Positions 32,989 to 41,497 of a DNA stretch of 64,000 nt are shown piece after piece. The notes under the pieces were generated by a model. It ran no database searches, was not told the origin of the DNA, and saw only the letters and a program-made list of their open reading frames with translations. The stretch is from the NCBI GenBank assembly GCA_030536575.1, contig JAUNPS010000027.1:1-64000 (forward strand), written 5' to 3'. The first letter of the stretch is position 1, and every line of letters begins with the position of its first letter. The position numbers were made by a program, and so were the translations under genes. This DNA is from Eubacteriales bacterium (lineage in GTDB: Bacteria; Bacillota; Clostridia; Lachnospirales; Lachnospiraceae).

Positions 32989-33752
32989 CAATCTGATCTC
33001 CTCGTATAATGGATGTATTCATAATCGCTCTGCCTGCTTCTTTCCTGCATGCACGCAAAAATGGATTCTTTTAAATGCGCCTGGCTGACTTTCCGGTGCA
33101 CATCTTTTTCCGCCCAAAACGGGCCGTCCAGGTACACTGTCATCCTCGGCTTTTTCCCGAAACGCCGCCGCTGATAGGTGGCCGTCATACAAAACGCCGG
33201 TACATCCGCTTCTGCCGGGAACCGGAACGAGGTGTCCGAAAATGGCCGGATCTTTGTGTAATAGGGCCAGACATGGGCCTCCGGATACAGGACAATGCAG
33301 CTCTTTTCTTCAAGTCTCCGATCCAATGCTTCCCGGAACTGCCTCATCTGCGGAAGGTTTTCCGGCACCGGCAGAATTCCCAGATAAGGCAGAAGCTTTC
33401 CGATCACCGGGACTCCCAGATTCGCCGGGCTTGCCACCGTATAAATCCTCCTGGGGCTGACCCAGGCTGGCAGAAAGACGTCTCCGATTGGCTGCGTATG
33501 GTTCGCAAACAGGAAAAATCCGGTCTGTTTGTATTGTTCTAATAATTTTCTGTTTTTTATGCGGGTGTGGAGAAAACATTTGCAGTACAGAATTCCCGCA
33601 AACCGGAATATTTGATAGAGCACCGCAGAGCAGAGCCGGAACCACCGCTCCTGGCGCACCCATTGATACGATTCCGGTACTTTACAATTTTGATTTTTGC
33701 TTTCTACCACATCTTCGGAAAAAGAATGGTACTCAATCGTCTTCACAGGCAT
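32988..33752 (-). CDS. PlsC-type acyltransferase
   Basis: A 254-residue acyltransferase. FLFANHTQPIGDVFLP holds the catalytic N-H-x4-D motif. PVPENLPQMRQFREALDRRL and CIVLYPEAHVWPYYTKIRPF correspond to later motifs with the substrate-binding E. The first 45 residues are non-conserved, followed by a hydrophobic helix (AVLYQIFRFAGILYC). The ATG at 33752 has AAGGAA immediately adjacent; a GTG two codons later would give a better spacing of 6. It opens the six-gene operon that ends at 25719. Confidence 0.78.
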   Translation of the reverse strand: MPVKTIEYHSFSEDVVESKNQNCKVPESYQWVRQERWFRLCSAVLYQIFRFAGILYCKCFLHTRIKNRKLLEQYKQTGFFLFANHTQPIGDVFLPAWVSPRRIYTVASPANLGVPVIGKLLPYLGILPVPENLPQMRQFREALDRRLEEKSCIVLYPEAHVWPYYTKIRPFSDTSFRFPAEADVPAFCMTATYQRRRFGKKPRMTVYLDGPFWAEKDVHRKVSQAHLKESIFACMQERSRQSDYEYIHYTRRSD

Positions 33753-33830
33753 TTCCTTTTCGTCTGAATTATTTTTTCATTGATTCTAGCCTGATTCCGG
33801 GCGGATTACACCGGACAGTAAAATTCCATT

Positions 33831-33874
33831 GTCGGAAATTTTGACGGTTGGGAAAAACTGTTACATTTTCCGAC
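33831..33874. promoter_or_regulatory. Inverted repeat GTCGGAAA...TTTCCGAC between divergent genes
   Basis: Perfect 8-bp arms (33831-33838, 33867-33874) sit in the 211-base gap between the acyltransferase operon (minus) and the unknown gene at 33964 (plus). The position suits an operator shared by both directions. The nearest regulator gene is the TetR at 35011-35532. Binding is inferred only. Confidence 0.4.
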
Positions 33875-33893
33875 GGTGAGAAGGATCCGTCCA

Positions 33894-33923
33894 TTGAAAG
33901 GGCAGATTCCCATCCTTTATGAT
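33894..33923 (+). promoter_or_regulatory. Candidate sigma-A promoter for the 33964 gene
   Basis: TTGAAA (33894-33899), 18-base spacer, TATGAT (33918-33923). The -10 box is one change from consensus. It lies about 40 bases before the start codon and just after the inverted repeat at 33831-33874. Confidence 0.5.
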
Positions 33924-33963
33924 CATTTTTAGTGTAAAGGATAACGGGAAAGAAGGATTCGAA

Positions 33964-34992
33964 ATGAACAATGCTTTGAATCGTGCGGTCATTGAAACCA
34001 TTGTCAGAAGGGAAATTAAAAATATTCATGATTCTCCGGAAAGAACCACGCGAAATTTAATCGATCTGGGACGCTTTTTTACGGAAGGGCGCTTCCAAAA
34101 CCTGTTTTTTCAGGCGGCGCAGAATATGCTGGGAAATGAAAACAGCGCTTACTATCGCTTAATTTCTGATGTTACCTCCAATGTGGACACGGAAAGGCTC
34201 GTAAGCTTTGGCCTGAACCTCGGATACAACAGCTGTACGTTTGGCGCGGACACCATCCGTACCCTGGAATCCCAGGAGCATTCGAACATCCCATGGTCGA
34301 TTACCCTTTCTGTCTCCGGGCAAATCTATGGGCAGCTCGAAGAGGTTTACCGATCCGTTCTGGAACAGGGAAAAAATCTGGGGATCTATACCTGGATGAT
34401 TTACGCGCAGGATGGCATCGAACCGCTTCTTGAACTGCTGTCTGCCTGTCCGGACTGTGCTTTTGTCCTGTACTGCAGCCCGGAAGAAATTACGGATTCC
34501 ATACTGGATGAGTTTGAAACGCTTCATCATGTGATGTTTGCCGTCCGCTGGAAAGAGGGTGCGGAAGCTGCCTGCCAGTTACTCCGTGCCAGGCATTTTC
34601 TTTATTCTGTTTTTTATGTTTACGGGGAATGGAATGCGGAAAACATCCGAAAAGATACCGTTTTATGTGAGCTGGAGCATCTGCATCCTGTTTTTACCGC
34701 CTTCGTTCCGGAAACCGGCTGTTCGGGCCATGCGCGGGAGGCGGTTTACCGCTATATCTGCCAGACGAGAAAAACGCAGGCCTATCCGATGCTTTTATGG
34801 GACCCGGTTCACGATACCTGCCTGATCGACCGGATCATCTCCGAAGACGCGTGCCTGGCAGGGTTTGACTCGGATGGTTATCTGTGCACCTTCCATCCGG
34901 ACTTTCAGCGCCTGGATTCGAATCTTTTCCGGCAGCCGCTTGCTTCCATTTTCAAGCGGGAATTTCCGAAGTCCAACAAAGTGGCTCCCTAA
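33964..34992 (+). CDS. Conserved protein of unknown function (TIM-barrel-like composition)
   Basis: A 342-residue soluble protein. I chose the ATG at 33964 (MNNALNRAVIETIVRRE) because AGAAGGATTC lies upstream; the in-frame start at 33919 overlaps the promoter. It contains SFGLNLGYNSCTFGADTIRT and NIPWSITLSVSGQIYGQLEE, followed by alternating hydrophobic strands (GIYTWMIYAQDGIEPLL, CAFVLYCSPEEITD, HHVMFAVRW). That spacing suggests a barrel-like fold, as in the radical SAM superfamily but without a CxxxCxxC cluster motif. I do not know a function. It is divergent to the acyltransferase/GT8/activase operon and may be functionally tied to it. Confidence 0.65.
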   Translation: MNNALNRAVIETIVRREIKNIHDSPERTTRNLIDLGRFFTEGRFQNLFFQAAQNMLGNENSAYYRLISDVTSNVDTERLVSFGLNLGYNSCTFGADTIRTLESQEHSNIPWSITLSVSGQIYGQLEEVYRSVLEQGKNLGIYTWMIYAQDGIEPLLELLSACPDCAFVLYCSPEEITDSILDEFETLHHVMFAVRWKEGAEAACQLLRARHFLYSVFYVYGEWNAENIRKDTVLCELEHLHPVFTAFVPETGCSGHAREAVYRYICQTRKTQAYPMLLWDPVHDTCLIDRIISEDACLAGFDSDGYLCTFHPDFQRLDSNLFRQPLASIFKREFPKSNKVAP

Positions 34993-35010
34993 ACGACCTG
35001 GCACACAGGC

Positions 35011-35532
35011 TCAGACCGTTACGCATTGGGTACAAAGTTTCAGTTGATCCAGAAATTCCTCCGGCTTCATGCCGCTTTCTCCCAGGAGCCATCTCCGAAC
35101 AGCCATGACAAACGCATCGGCGAAGAACATGGCCTGAAATTCATTCACTTTCTCCAGGCCGGTTCTCTGCCGCAGATTTGCCCGCAGAGAGTTATACAGC
35201 AGCTCATGGAAATGTTCGGAGAAGGAATTTTGTCCGGTTACTGCAAGGGCCTTCCGGTAAAACGACCAGTTCTTATAGAAGAAGTCACAGAGGGCTTTCA
35301 GTAAATCCCAGATTTCCCAGTCGTCCCTTTTTTGAATAACCTGAATAAATTCTGTGTCAAAAATCCAGTTCATCAGATCATACTTGTCTTTAAAATGATA
35401 GTAAAAGCTCTTGCGGTTCATGCCGCATTCTTCACAGATATCCGCAACGCTGACTTTGGAAAAGGATTTTTCTTCCAGCAGCTTTTTCATTGCGTCCGCA
35501 AGCGCTCTTTTTGTGATATTGGAATCTGCCAT
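35011..35532 (-). CDS. TetR/AcrR-family regulator (DhaS-like C-terminal type)
   Basis: A 173-residue TetR protein. ITKRALADAMKKLLEEKSFS and VADICEECGMNRKSFYYHFK form the DNA-binding domain with a textbook recognition helix (R-K-S-F-Y-Y-H-F-K-D-K). The C-terminal domain is short and aromatic (WEIWDLLKALCDFFYKNW), resembling the TetR_C_11 group. The start at 35532 lacks a strong ribosome binding site. It is convergent with the unknown gene at 33964 and divergent from the sigma factor cassette. Confidence 0.88.
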   Translation of the reverse strand: MADSNITKRALADAMKKLLEEKSFSKVSVADICEECGMNRKSFYYHFKDKYDLMNWIFDTEFIQVIQKRDDWEIWDLLKALCDFFYKNWSFYRKALAVTGQNSFSEHFHELLYNSLRANLRQRTGLEKVNEFQAMFFADAFVMAVRRWLLGESGMKPEEFLDQLKLCTQCVTV

Positions 35533-35714
35533 TTGAGTCTGTCTGCCTTTCGAGGTTTTCGTTTCAACAGCAATTCTACCAATTTTTTCAAAAAATGTCT
35601 ACCTTTTGGTTTCCTGCCCCACTTTTTTTTCAAAAAAGTTGTTTTTTTCGCCCGCTGCTCCGTTATACTTTACAGAAAGGCAAATCAAACTCATACACAC
35701 CAGGAGACCCGCTC

Positions 35715-36230
35715 GTGTTCGAACAAAAACGGCTGCAGAGCCTCATCTGCGACAAAGACCGGCTCGACGCCTTCATCCGGGAAAATTATGCGGATATTTA
35801 CCGATACTGCTTTTATCATGTGGGAGAAAAAGATCTGGCACAGGATATTACGCAGGAGGCGTTTTTGAAATTTTTAAAAGGGCTGGAACATTACGAGGAA
35901 TATGGAAAATTGAAAAATTATCTGTATGTGATCGCCCGTAACTGTATCCGGGATTCTTTCCGGAAGCCGCGGGAGACGGCTTTGGAGGATGCGGCCGAGC
36001 CGTTTTCCGACGGCGGGCTTGAAGGCCTTCCGGCGCGGGTGGATCTTTCCCGCGCCTTACAGTCCTTAGAGCCGCTGGAGCGGGAGCTGCTCCTTTTGCG
36101 GTATGAGCAGGAATTGAAACTACGGGATATCGCACGCATTTTACAGCTTCCGGTATCCACCGCACGTTATAAGCTGAAGCATGCGGAGAAAACGCTGAAA
36201 GCCAGGTTAGGAGCTACGACGTATGATTGA
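35715..36230 (+). CDS. Sigma-70 family RNA polymerase sigma factor (ECF-like)
   Basis: A 171-residue two-domain sigma factor. Region 2 contains YADIYRYCFYHVGEKDLAQD and ITQEAFLKFLKGLEHYEEYG. Region 4 contains LEPLERELLLLRYEQELKLR and DIARILQLPVSTARYKLKHA (helix-turn-helix). The start is a GTG at 35715 with AGGAG 8 bases upstream; an upstream in-frame ATG would add 40 residues of promoter-region translation. A plausible -10 (TATACT, 35664-35669) lies upstream. It overlaps the next gene by 8 bases, the usual layout of a sigma factor with its membrane-bound regulator. Confidence 0.87.
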   Translation: MFEQKRLQSLICDKDRLDAFIRENYADIYRYCFYHVGEKDLAQDITQEAFLKFLKGLEHYEEYGKLKNYLYVIARNCIRDSFRKPRETALEDAAEPFSDGGLEGLPARVDLSRALQSLEPLERELLLLRYEQELKLRDIARILQLPVSTARYKLKHAEKTLKARLGATTYD

Positions 36231-37002
36231 TCGAAAACTGAAAAAGGAACTGAATAAATGGGAGGTTCCGGCTTATGATGCCGGAGAACTGGAGGACACC
36301 TTGTCCATTGCGAAAAACATAAATCTGCATCCGGAAAGACAGCGGATGACCGGCGCAGCCTTTTTCTTCGGCCAGCTGCGGTTTATCCGAAAGCGCACCT
36401 GGGTTCTGAAGCTTGCGTTTTCGGCCGGAATGCTCTGGCTCCTTGGCACCGGGCGCCTGGAACTCTCCAATTGGCTTTGGACGGTTCTCGCCATATCCGG
36501 CCCGGTTTTGTGTCTGCAAAACGCAAATGAGCTGTGCCGGCTCTTCCAGCCCGGCCTGCTGGAAATCCAGATGACGGCCCGGAATTCCTTTCGCAGCGTG
36601 CTCCTCATCCGGCTGACGGTCTTTGGAATCCTGGATTTCCTGTTTTTCGTCTGCGCGGCGGTATTCCTTTCGGCCTTTCCGGAAACCGCGCTGTGGCAGG
36701 CCGTTCTTTACGGTATGGTGCCCTATGAGATCATGTGTCTGGGATGCCTGTTCATCCTGAACCGCTGCGGGGAAGAAACCATGCTTTTGTACACCGCCGC
36801 ATGGGGCGTATTTCTAAGCTGTGCGCTCCTGACCCTGAAAATCTCCGGGGCGGGCATTTTTGAACCGTCCGGTTTCGGCGGATGGGCGCTTGCGGGAGCC
36901 GCTGCTCTTCCCGCTTTGGGGTTCGAATTGAAAAGACTTTTAAAAAATGCAGGAGGAAATCGGTATGCATTTAACGATGGAACATTTATCGAAACAGTTT
37001 AA
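36223..37002 (+). CDS. Membrane protein, candidate anti-sigma factor
   Basis: A 259-residue protein with a charged N-terminal cytosolic segment of about 55 residues (MIDRKLKKELNKWEVPAYDA) and about six hydrophobic segments after residue 60. It overlaps the sigma gene by 8 bases with GGAG 9 bases upstream of the start. Its position immediately after a sigma factor and its topology (N-in, membrane anchored) are those of anti-sigma factors in Clostridia, but no zinc-binding HxxxCxxC motif is present. It is followed by an ABC ATPase. Confidence 0.6.
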   Translation: MIDRKLKKELNKWEVPAYDAGELEDTLSIAKNINLHPERQRMTGAAFFFGQLRFIRKRTWVLKLAFSAGMLWLLGTGRLELSNWLWTVLAISGPVLCLQNANELCRLFQPGLLEIQMTARNSFRSVLLIRLTVFGILDFLFFVCAAVFLSAFPETALWQAVLYGMVPYEIMCLGCLFILNRCGEETMLLYTAAWGVFLSCALLTLKISGAGIFEPSGFGGWALAGAAALPALGFELKRLLKNAGGNRYAFNDGTFIETV

Positions 37003-37861
37003 AAATAAGGCCGCTGTCCGGGACGTCCAGGCCGACCTCACGGAAGGGGTTTACGGATTTTTGGGGGCGAACGGGGCAGGAAAGACGACTTTACTGCAGA
37101 TGATCTGCGGGATCGTGGAACCCACGTCCGGCGAAGTCCGGATAGACGGGGAACCGACGCTTCGGATGGGGGCGCGCTTTCGCGACATGCTGGGCTACCT
37201 GCCCCAGGAATTCGGCTATACGCCGGGGTTTACCGCCAGGGAGTTTCTGCTGTATATTGCCTCGATTAAGGGACTGCCCTCCCGCTATGCGAAGCGAAGA
37301 GCCGCGGAACTCCTGGAATTGGTGAACCTGGGGCAGGATGCGGATCAGAAGATCCGCACCTTTTCCGGCGGAATGAAACGGCGGCTCGGCATTGCGCAGG
37401 CGCTGCTGAATGACCCGAAGCTTCTGGTTCTGGACGAGCCTACGGCCGGGCTTGACCCCAGAGAGCGGGCCTCTTTCCGGAAAATGATTACCGGGCTTTC
37501 GCGGGACAAGATTATTATCCTCTCGACCCATATCGTCTCGGACATTGCCTATATTTCCGACCAGATTCTGATCATGAAAAAGGGAAGCCTCCTTATGCAG
37601 GGAACCGCCCCGGAACTGCTGGCGGACGTCGTGGGAGAGGTGTGGACATGCCGCGTGCCGAATGCGGAGTGGGTTTCTTTTGAGACGGCACATTGCGTCG
37701 CGAATTCTCATGCGTTAAGGGATTTTGTGGAAGCGCGGGTGATTGCCCCCACATGCCCGGCCGAAGGTGCCGAACAGGCGGAACCGACTCTGGAAGATTT
37801 GTACCTGAAATATTTCTCGGATGAAAAAACAGAAGGGAGGAAGTCCTATGCTGAAGTATGA
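36965..37861 (+). CDS. ABC transporter ATP-binding protein
   Basis: A 298-residue ATPase. Walker A is FLGANGAGKTTLLQM, the Q-loop region GYLPQEFGYTPGFTAREFLL, the signature FSGGMKRRLGIAQALLNDPK, Walker [14 protein letters not shown] and the switch STHIVSD. The start at 36965 (MHLTMEHLSK) follows AGGAGG at 8 bases and overlaps the membrane protein gene. The F-S-G-G-M-K-R-R signature and C-terminal extension match antibiotic/bacteriocin-type exporters. It pairs with the permease at 37848. Confidence 0.9.
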   Translation: MHLTMEHLSKQFKNKAAVRDVQADLTEGVYGFLGANGAGKTTLLQMICGIVEPTSGEVRIDGEPTLRMGARFRDMLGYLPQEFGYTPGFTAREFLLYIASIKGLPSRYAKRRAAELLELVNLGQDADQKIRTFSGGMKRRLGIAQALLNDPKLLVLDEPTAGLDPRERASFRKMITGLSRDKIIILSTHIVSDIAYISDQILIMKKGSLLMQGTAPELLADVVGEVWTCRVPNAEWVSFETAHCVANSHALRDFVEARVIAPTCPAEGAEQAEPTLEDLYLKYFSDEKTEGRKSYAEV

Positions 37862-39068
37862 ATGGAAAAAGATCTGGAAAAACCGGCTGACGCAATTGGC
37901 TGTCGCCGGATGCTGCCTGTTTCTCTTATTTTGCGTCTATTCCAGCATCCGGCAGATTACGGCTTACAATCAGAACGGCCAGCTTCTTTCCGGAATGAGC
38001 GCTGTGGCCGTCATGAAGGAAACGCAGCCGGAAATCACTTTGAATCAGGGAACCGTAGACCGGCTGGTCGGCCAATATCTTGCCTATACCGCAGACCCTG
38101 CATCCAGTTCGAACAATGAAAGCTATCAGAATCTGTCCGAGGAGCTTTACCGCACCTATTATCTTCCAAACCGTGATCTTCTGGTTTTTCTGACCAGTGT
38201 TTACAAAGAGTCTGACAGCAGTATGAAAGAGGCGCTGGAAGAACATTCCGGAAATGATTTTCTGCAGGCCCGCCAGGACAGAGACATCGCTGCAATTGCG
38301 TCCCTGGAAAGCCGCGGGCTGCTGACCGCCAAGGAGGCGGATTATTGGGAAGCGCAGTCGGAGCATTTTGCGGAGCCGACGGTTGGTTATCACAAGGGAT
38401 GGAGCATGATTCTGGATACCCTTAGCTGGATGATTTTGATTATGATGATTGTCTGCATTGGGACCGCGCCGGTTTTCGCCGGGGAATACCAGTCGAAATG
38501 CGATTCGCTGCTGCTGTGCATGAAGTATGGGAAAAATAAGCTGGTTTTGGCGAAGGTTCTGGCTGTCTGGCTTTATGCCACGGTTGTTTACTGGGGGATT
38601 ACGCTGCTCTCTTCCGCCATTTACCTTGGTCTTCTTGGAACGGAAGGAAGGAACCTGCCGATTCAGATCAAATATCCGGCGGTGCCTGTGGGGTATGATC
38701 TGACGATGGGGGAGGCGGTTCTGGTCGTGCTGGTGATGGGCTATGTGCTCACACTTGGGGTTATGGGGCTGACGCTTTTTCTGTCGGCGGTTTTTCCGCA
38801 TGCGTATGGGGTGATTATCTGTTCGTTTTTGTTCCTTGTCGTGCCGCTCTTTTTGTCGACGGAGTCCGGGGGATATGGGTGGAGCCGGTTTCTTTCGCTG
38901 CTGCCGGAGAAGATCGCGGATTTTTCGTTTTCGTCGTATACGGCGTACAGTCTGGGAAATGGGGTGCTTAACTGGCTGGAGGCGGCGATTCTGGTGAATG
39001 GGATTGCGGCGGTGGGGTTTTCGGCGGCGGGGTATGCCGTGTTCCGGAACCACAAAGTGAATAAATAA
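37848..39068 (+). CDS. ABC transporter permease (ABC-2 type)
   Basis: A 406-residue membrane protein. It starts MLKYEWKKIWKNRLTQLAV, typical of ABC-2 permeases. TM1 is near the N-terminus, followed by a ~150-residue extracytoplasmic domain and about five C-terminal TMs. The start at 37848 follows GGGAGGAAG and overlaps the ATPase stop by 14 bases. A terminator follows at 39076-39120. The sigma-membrane protein-ATPase-permease order suggests an envelope-stress or peptide-resistance transporter. Confidence 0.8.
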   Translation: MLKYEWKKIWKNRLTQLAVAGCCLFLLFCVYSSIRQITAYNQNGQLLSGMSAVAVMKETQPEITLNQGTVDRLVGQYLAYTADPASSSNNESYQNLSEELYRTYYLPNRDLLVFLTSVYKESDSSMKEALEEHSGNDFLQARQDRDIAAIASLESRGLLTAKEADYWEAQSEHFAEPTVGYHKGWSMILDTLSWMILIMMIVCIGTAPVFAGEYQSKCDSLLLCMKYGKNKLVLAKVLAVWLYATVVYWGITLLSSAIYLGLLGTEGRNLPIQIKYPAVPVGYDLTMGEAVLVVLVMGYVLTLGVMGLTLFLSAVFPHAYGVIICSFLFLVVPLFLSTESGGYGWSRFLSLLPEKIADFSFSSYTAYSLGNGVLNWLEAAILVNGIAAVGFSAAGYAVFRNHKVNK

Positions 39069-39073
39069 AAAGA

Positions 39074-39120
39074 GAATGCGGCTGGGAGATATGATGTGCT
39101 CCCTGCCGCATATTTTTATT
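39074..39120. terminator. Bidirectional Rho-independent terminator
   Basis: ATGCGGC-tg-GGAG...CTCC-ct-GCCGCAT (39076-39111) forms a strong stem followed by ATTTTTATTT on plus. On minus the stem is followed by TCTCTTTTTATT. It lies between the convergent ABC permease (plus) and lipoprotein (minus) genes and probably serves both. Confidence 0.8.
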
Positions 39121-39523
39121 TAATCAGAAACTGAACCAGTTTCAAATCTTCGTTATAGCCCAGCGTATACTGAATTTTGCCTTCTTCATATTCGACAATC
39201 ATAATCACCGCCGCATAATTCGCCCCGGTCGTCTGGTCGGTCTGGCCGACGAATGCGGTATTTCCGAAGGACTTCCGCTCTCCTTTGGGCGCGACCGCGT
39301 CGAGGTACTGCTGGTAAATTTCCTCGGTAAAAGATGTCCTCGTAAGAGGGTCTACCGCTTCCATGAAGGTTTCGTAATCCCCGGATTCGGCCAGTGTAAT
39401 GTTGTCCTGGGAAAGGGTTGTCAGCTCCTCTTTGGAGAAGCAGGCGGCCAGCTTGTTCTGGGAGCAGCCCACCAGTAAAAGGCTTAATAGCATTGCGCTC
39501 AAAATACCAACGATTTTTTTCAT
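39116..39523 (-). CDS. DUF3887-type lipoprotein
   Basis: A 135-residue lipoprotein. The signal peptide MKKIVGILSAMLLSLLLVGC carries a lipobox (L-V-G-C) with cleavage before Cys20. The mature part, with YEEGKIQYTLGYNEDLKLVQ, matches small DUF3887 domains of about 100 residues. The start at 39523 overlaps the stop of the upstream protease-like gene (ATGA). DUF3887 proteins are often paired with CPBP or YhfC-type membrane proteins, as here. The molecular role is unknown. Confidence 0.75.
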   Translation of the reverse strand: MKKIVGILSAMLLSLLLVGCSQNKLAACFSKEELTTLSQDNITLAESGDYETFMEAVDPLTRTSFTEEIYQQYLDAVAPKGERKSFGNTAFVGQTDQTTGANYAAVIMIVEYEEGKIQYTLGYNEDLKLVQFLIK

Positions 39524-40188
39524 AAATGTTTTCCTCCTAATTTTTCATTGTCCGGCCAGGTTTTCCGTTTTTGGACAGCCCAGGCCAAAAATCCGGCTCC
39601 AAAGATCAGTACGATTGCTTCGGTCAGCCACAGATTCGTCAGCAATACGGCGCACAGATCGAGCAGCGTATGAAGCAGAATCGCCAGAAAGAGCCATCTT
39701 TTCTGCTTTTTACATACGCCGTACAGCACCATAACGGATGCGCCGATGTGGAAGCCCATAGCTCCGGCGCGTTCCAGAAGCGTGACGGCGAGCCCTAAAG
39801 GCGACACGGGGAAACCTTTCAATACCTGCTGTATGACCATCCAAAGCACATACAGGACTTCCAGTCCTCCATGCCCGATGCCAAAGGCGATTCCGTCCCC
39901 AAAGCCCCGGTAACGGTTTCCTAAAATGCCAAATCCGATCCGGCGCGCCGTTTCTTCAAATAATCCGGCGGTAAAGGCCAGAAACAACCCGTACAGAATG
40001 GGGCTTGTATAAGGCAATGTCAGATACCATTCAAAATTTGGCAGGATTTGATTCAGGATTGGAATCCGGATCAAAAGCTGGGAAATGCCAAAGGCTGCCG
40101 CACCGGCGCATACCGGAGCAAGGTAATGCCATTTTCGGAATGCTTTGTCCGCCAGTTCTACGGCGGCTCTGTTCGCGTAATATCCCAT
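39520..40188 (-). CDS. YhfC-type intramembrane metalloprotease-like protein
   Basis: A 222-residue integral membrane protein with about six TMs. The motif GLFEETARRIGFGIL and the later FGIGHGGLEVLYVLW are the E-E-x-x-R and H-G-G-x-E signatures of the YhfC/PrsW/CPBP group. ILLHTLLDLCAVL provides a further conserved His-Asp. The start at 40188 is 12 bases from the histidine kinase gene. Function is not established; relatives are glutamic or metal-dependent membrane proteases. It is coupled to the lipoprotein gene. Confidence 0.72.
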   Translation of the reverse strand: MGYYANRAAVELADKAFRKWHYLAPVCAGAAAFGISQLLIRIPILNQILPNFEWYLTLPYTSPILYGLFLAFTAGLFEETARRIGFGILGNRYRGFGDGIAFGIGHGGLEVLYVLWMVIQQVLKGFPVSPLGLAVTLLERAGAMGFHIGASVMVLYGVCKKQKRWLFLAILLHTLLDLCAVLLTNLWLTEAIVLIFGAGFLAWAVQKRKTWPDNEKLGGKHL

Positions 40189-40199
40189 TTGAATCCCTC

Positions 40200-41468
40200 C
40201 TATTTGGGGAGCATCAGGCTGACCTGATATTCCGTTTCTTTCTTTTCGATCTGCATGGTTCCATGGTATTGTTCCAGGGTTTTCCGGACGTTTTCCAGGC
40301 CAAGGCCCATGTGTCCGGCTCTGGGGGCTTCCTGAGCTTCTGTCCTGGAATTGCGGATGCTGACGACGCGGAAGTCCCGCACCTCGTTGATTTTCAGGTA
40401 GAGAAAGGGGGCGTCGGTTTCTTTGGCGGCTTCGATGGCATTGTCCAGAAGGTTTGCGAATACGGCGGTGATGTCCAGGTCGCGCAGGTCGTCGAAATCA
40501 GCGTCTCCGACTTCGGCGCGGACGTCGATGCCGAGGCTTCTGGCCTGGTCCAGTTTGTCGTTCAGGATGATGTTCAGCATTTTGTTGGCGGAGTAGTATT
40601 TTTCGCCCATGGCATTTAACATGTGGTAGAGGTCTTTGACGTAGGTTTCTCCGGCCTGGGGTTCCTGTTCTTTATAGAGGTTTTCGACAGCTTGCAGGTG
40701 GTTTTTCATGTCATGGATCAGTTTGCGGGATTCGCGGTACTTCTTTTCCAGGCCGGTGTAGTATTGGTACTGGATTTCGTTCTGGGCCTGGAAGAGTTCC
40801 ATTTCCTGCTGGATCCGGTTTGCGCGGAACAGGTCGTTGACCAGGTAAAAGAAGAAGACGTTTACCAGCAGGATCACGGCGGCGTTTGCTATGACCAGCC
40901 ACATGCCGTAGAGCTGGACATAGACGGTACTGATGTAGGTGATGCTGAACAGGAAAAACACGCTTGCCGCCGGCAGGATCGCGATGCCGAGAATCTGCAT
41001 GGGCTTGATGTTCTGAACTTTCTCCCGTTTGACGAAAAAGATGAAGCAGATGGTTAGGAGCAGTTCGACCACGATTTTCAGGGCAATGATGAGCGTGGCG
41101 ACCAGGTAAATATCCATCCCCTGGGCGGTGGTAGCGTAAGCCAGGCTGAATAGAAGATTTAAGCAGGAGTCGGCAAAACCCAGGCATACCACCAGCAGAA
41201 CGTCTAAGAGAAGCGCGCCTGGTTTCCGTGAAAATAAAAGGGCGCTTGTAGCTAAGATCAGAACAATGTGCAGGGGAAAGACCAGTTCGTCCCGCACCAG
41301 GCTGAGTCCGATGATTCCCAGGTAGTTCAGTACAAAACCAAGGATATACCAGGCTTTTTTCCGGTAGATGGTGCGGCCGTTGCGTTTCATGAAGTACCAG
41401 GCGCAGCCGGTGAGGTTCAGGATTTCGAGATGGCCTGCGAGAACGTTGAGGGTCATCGTTAGCGTCAT
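40200..41468 (-). CDS. GHKL sensor histidine kinase (AgrC-like)
   Basis: A 422-residue kinase with six or seven TMs in residues 1-212, a coiled linker, and a phosphoacceptor motif RKLIHDMKNHLQA (His252). The N box is VFANLLDNAIEAAKETDAP and the G box GLGLENVRKTLEQYHG. This is the HPK10/AgrC architecture with an intramembrane sensor. It lies 29 bases downstream of the LytTR regulator gene. The agr-type pairing usually senses a peptide; no agrD-like peptide gene or agrB was found beside it. Confidence 0.88.
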   Translation of the reverse strand: MTLTMTLNVLAGHLEILNLTGCAWYFMKRNGRTIYRKKAWYILGFVLNYLGIIGLSLVRDELVFPLHIVLILATSALLFSRKPGALLLDVLLVVCLGFADSCLNLLFSLAYATTAQGMDIYLVATLIIALKIVVELLLTICFIFFVKREKVQNIKPMQILGIAILPAASVFFLFSITYISTVYVQLYGMWLVIANAAVILLVNVFFFYLVNDLFRANRIQQEMELFQAQNEIQYQYYTGLEKKYRESRKLIHDMKNHLQAVENLYKEQEPQAGETYVKDLYHMLNAMGEKYYSANKMLNIILNDKLDQARSLGIDVRAEVGDADFDDLRDLDITAVFANLLDNAIEAAKETDAPFLYLKINEVRDFRVVSIRNSRTEAQEAPRAGHMGLGLENVRKTLEQYHGTMQIEKKETEYQVSLMLPK

Positions 41469-41497
41469 GTTTTGCCTCCTTTTCTTTGAACACGCGG

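Noticed and set aside
37926..39053. 375-codon minus-strand open frame under the ABC permease
   Set aside because: Very rich in Arg, His and Pro, no ribosome binding site, and antisense to a permease with clear TM pattern.
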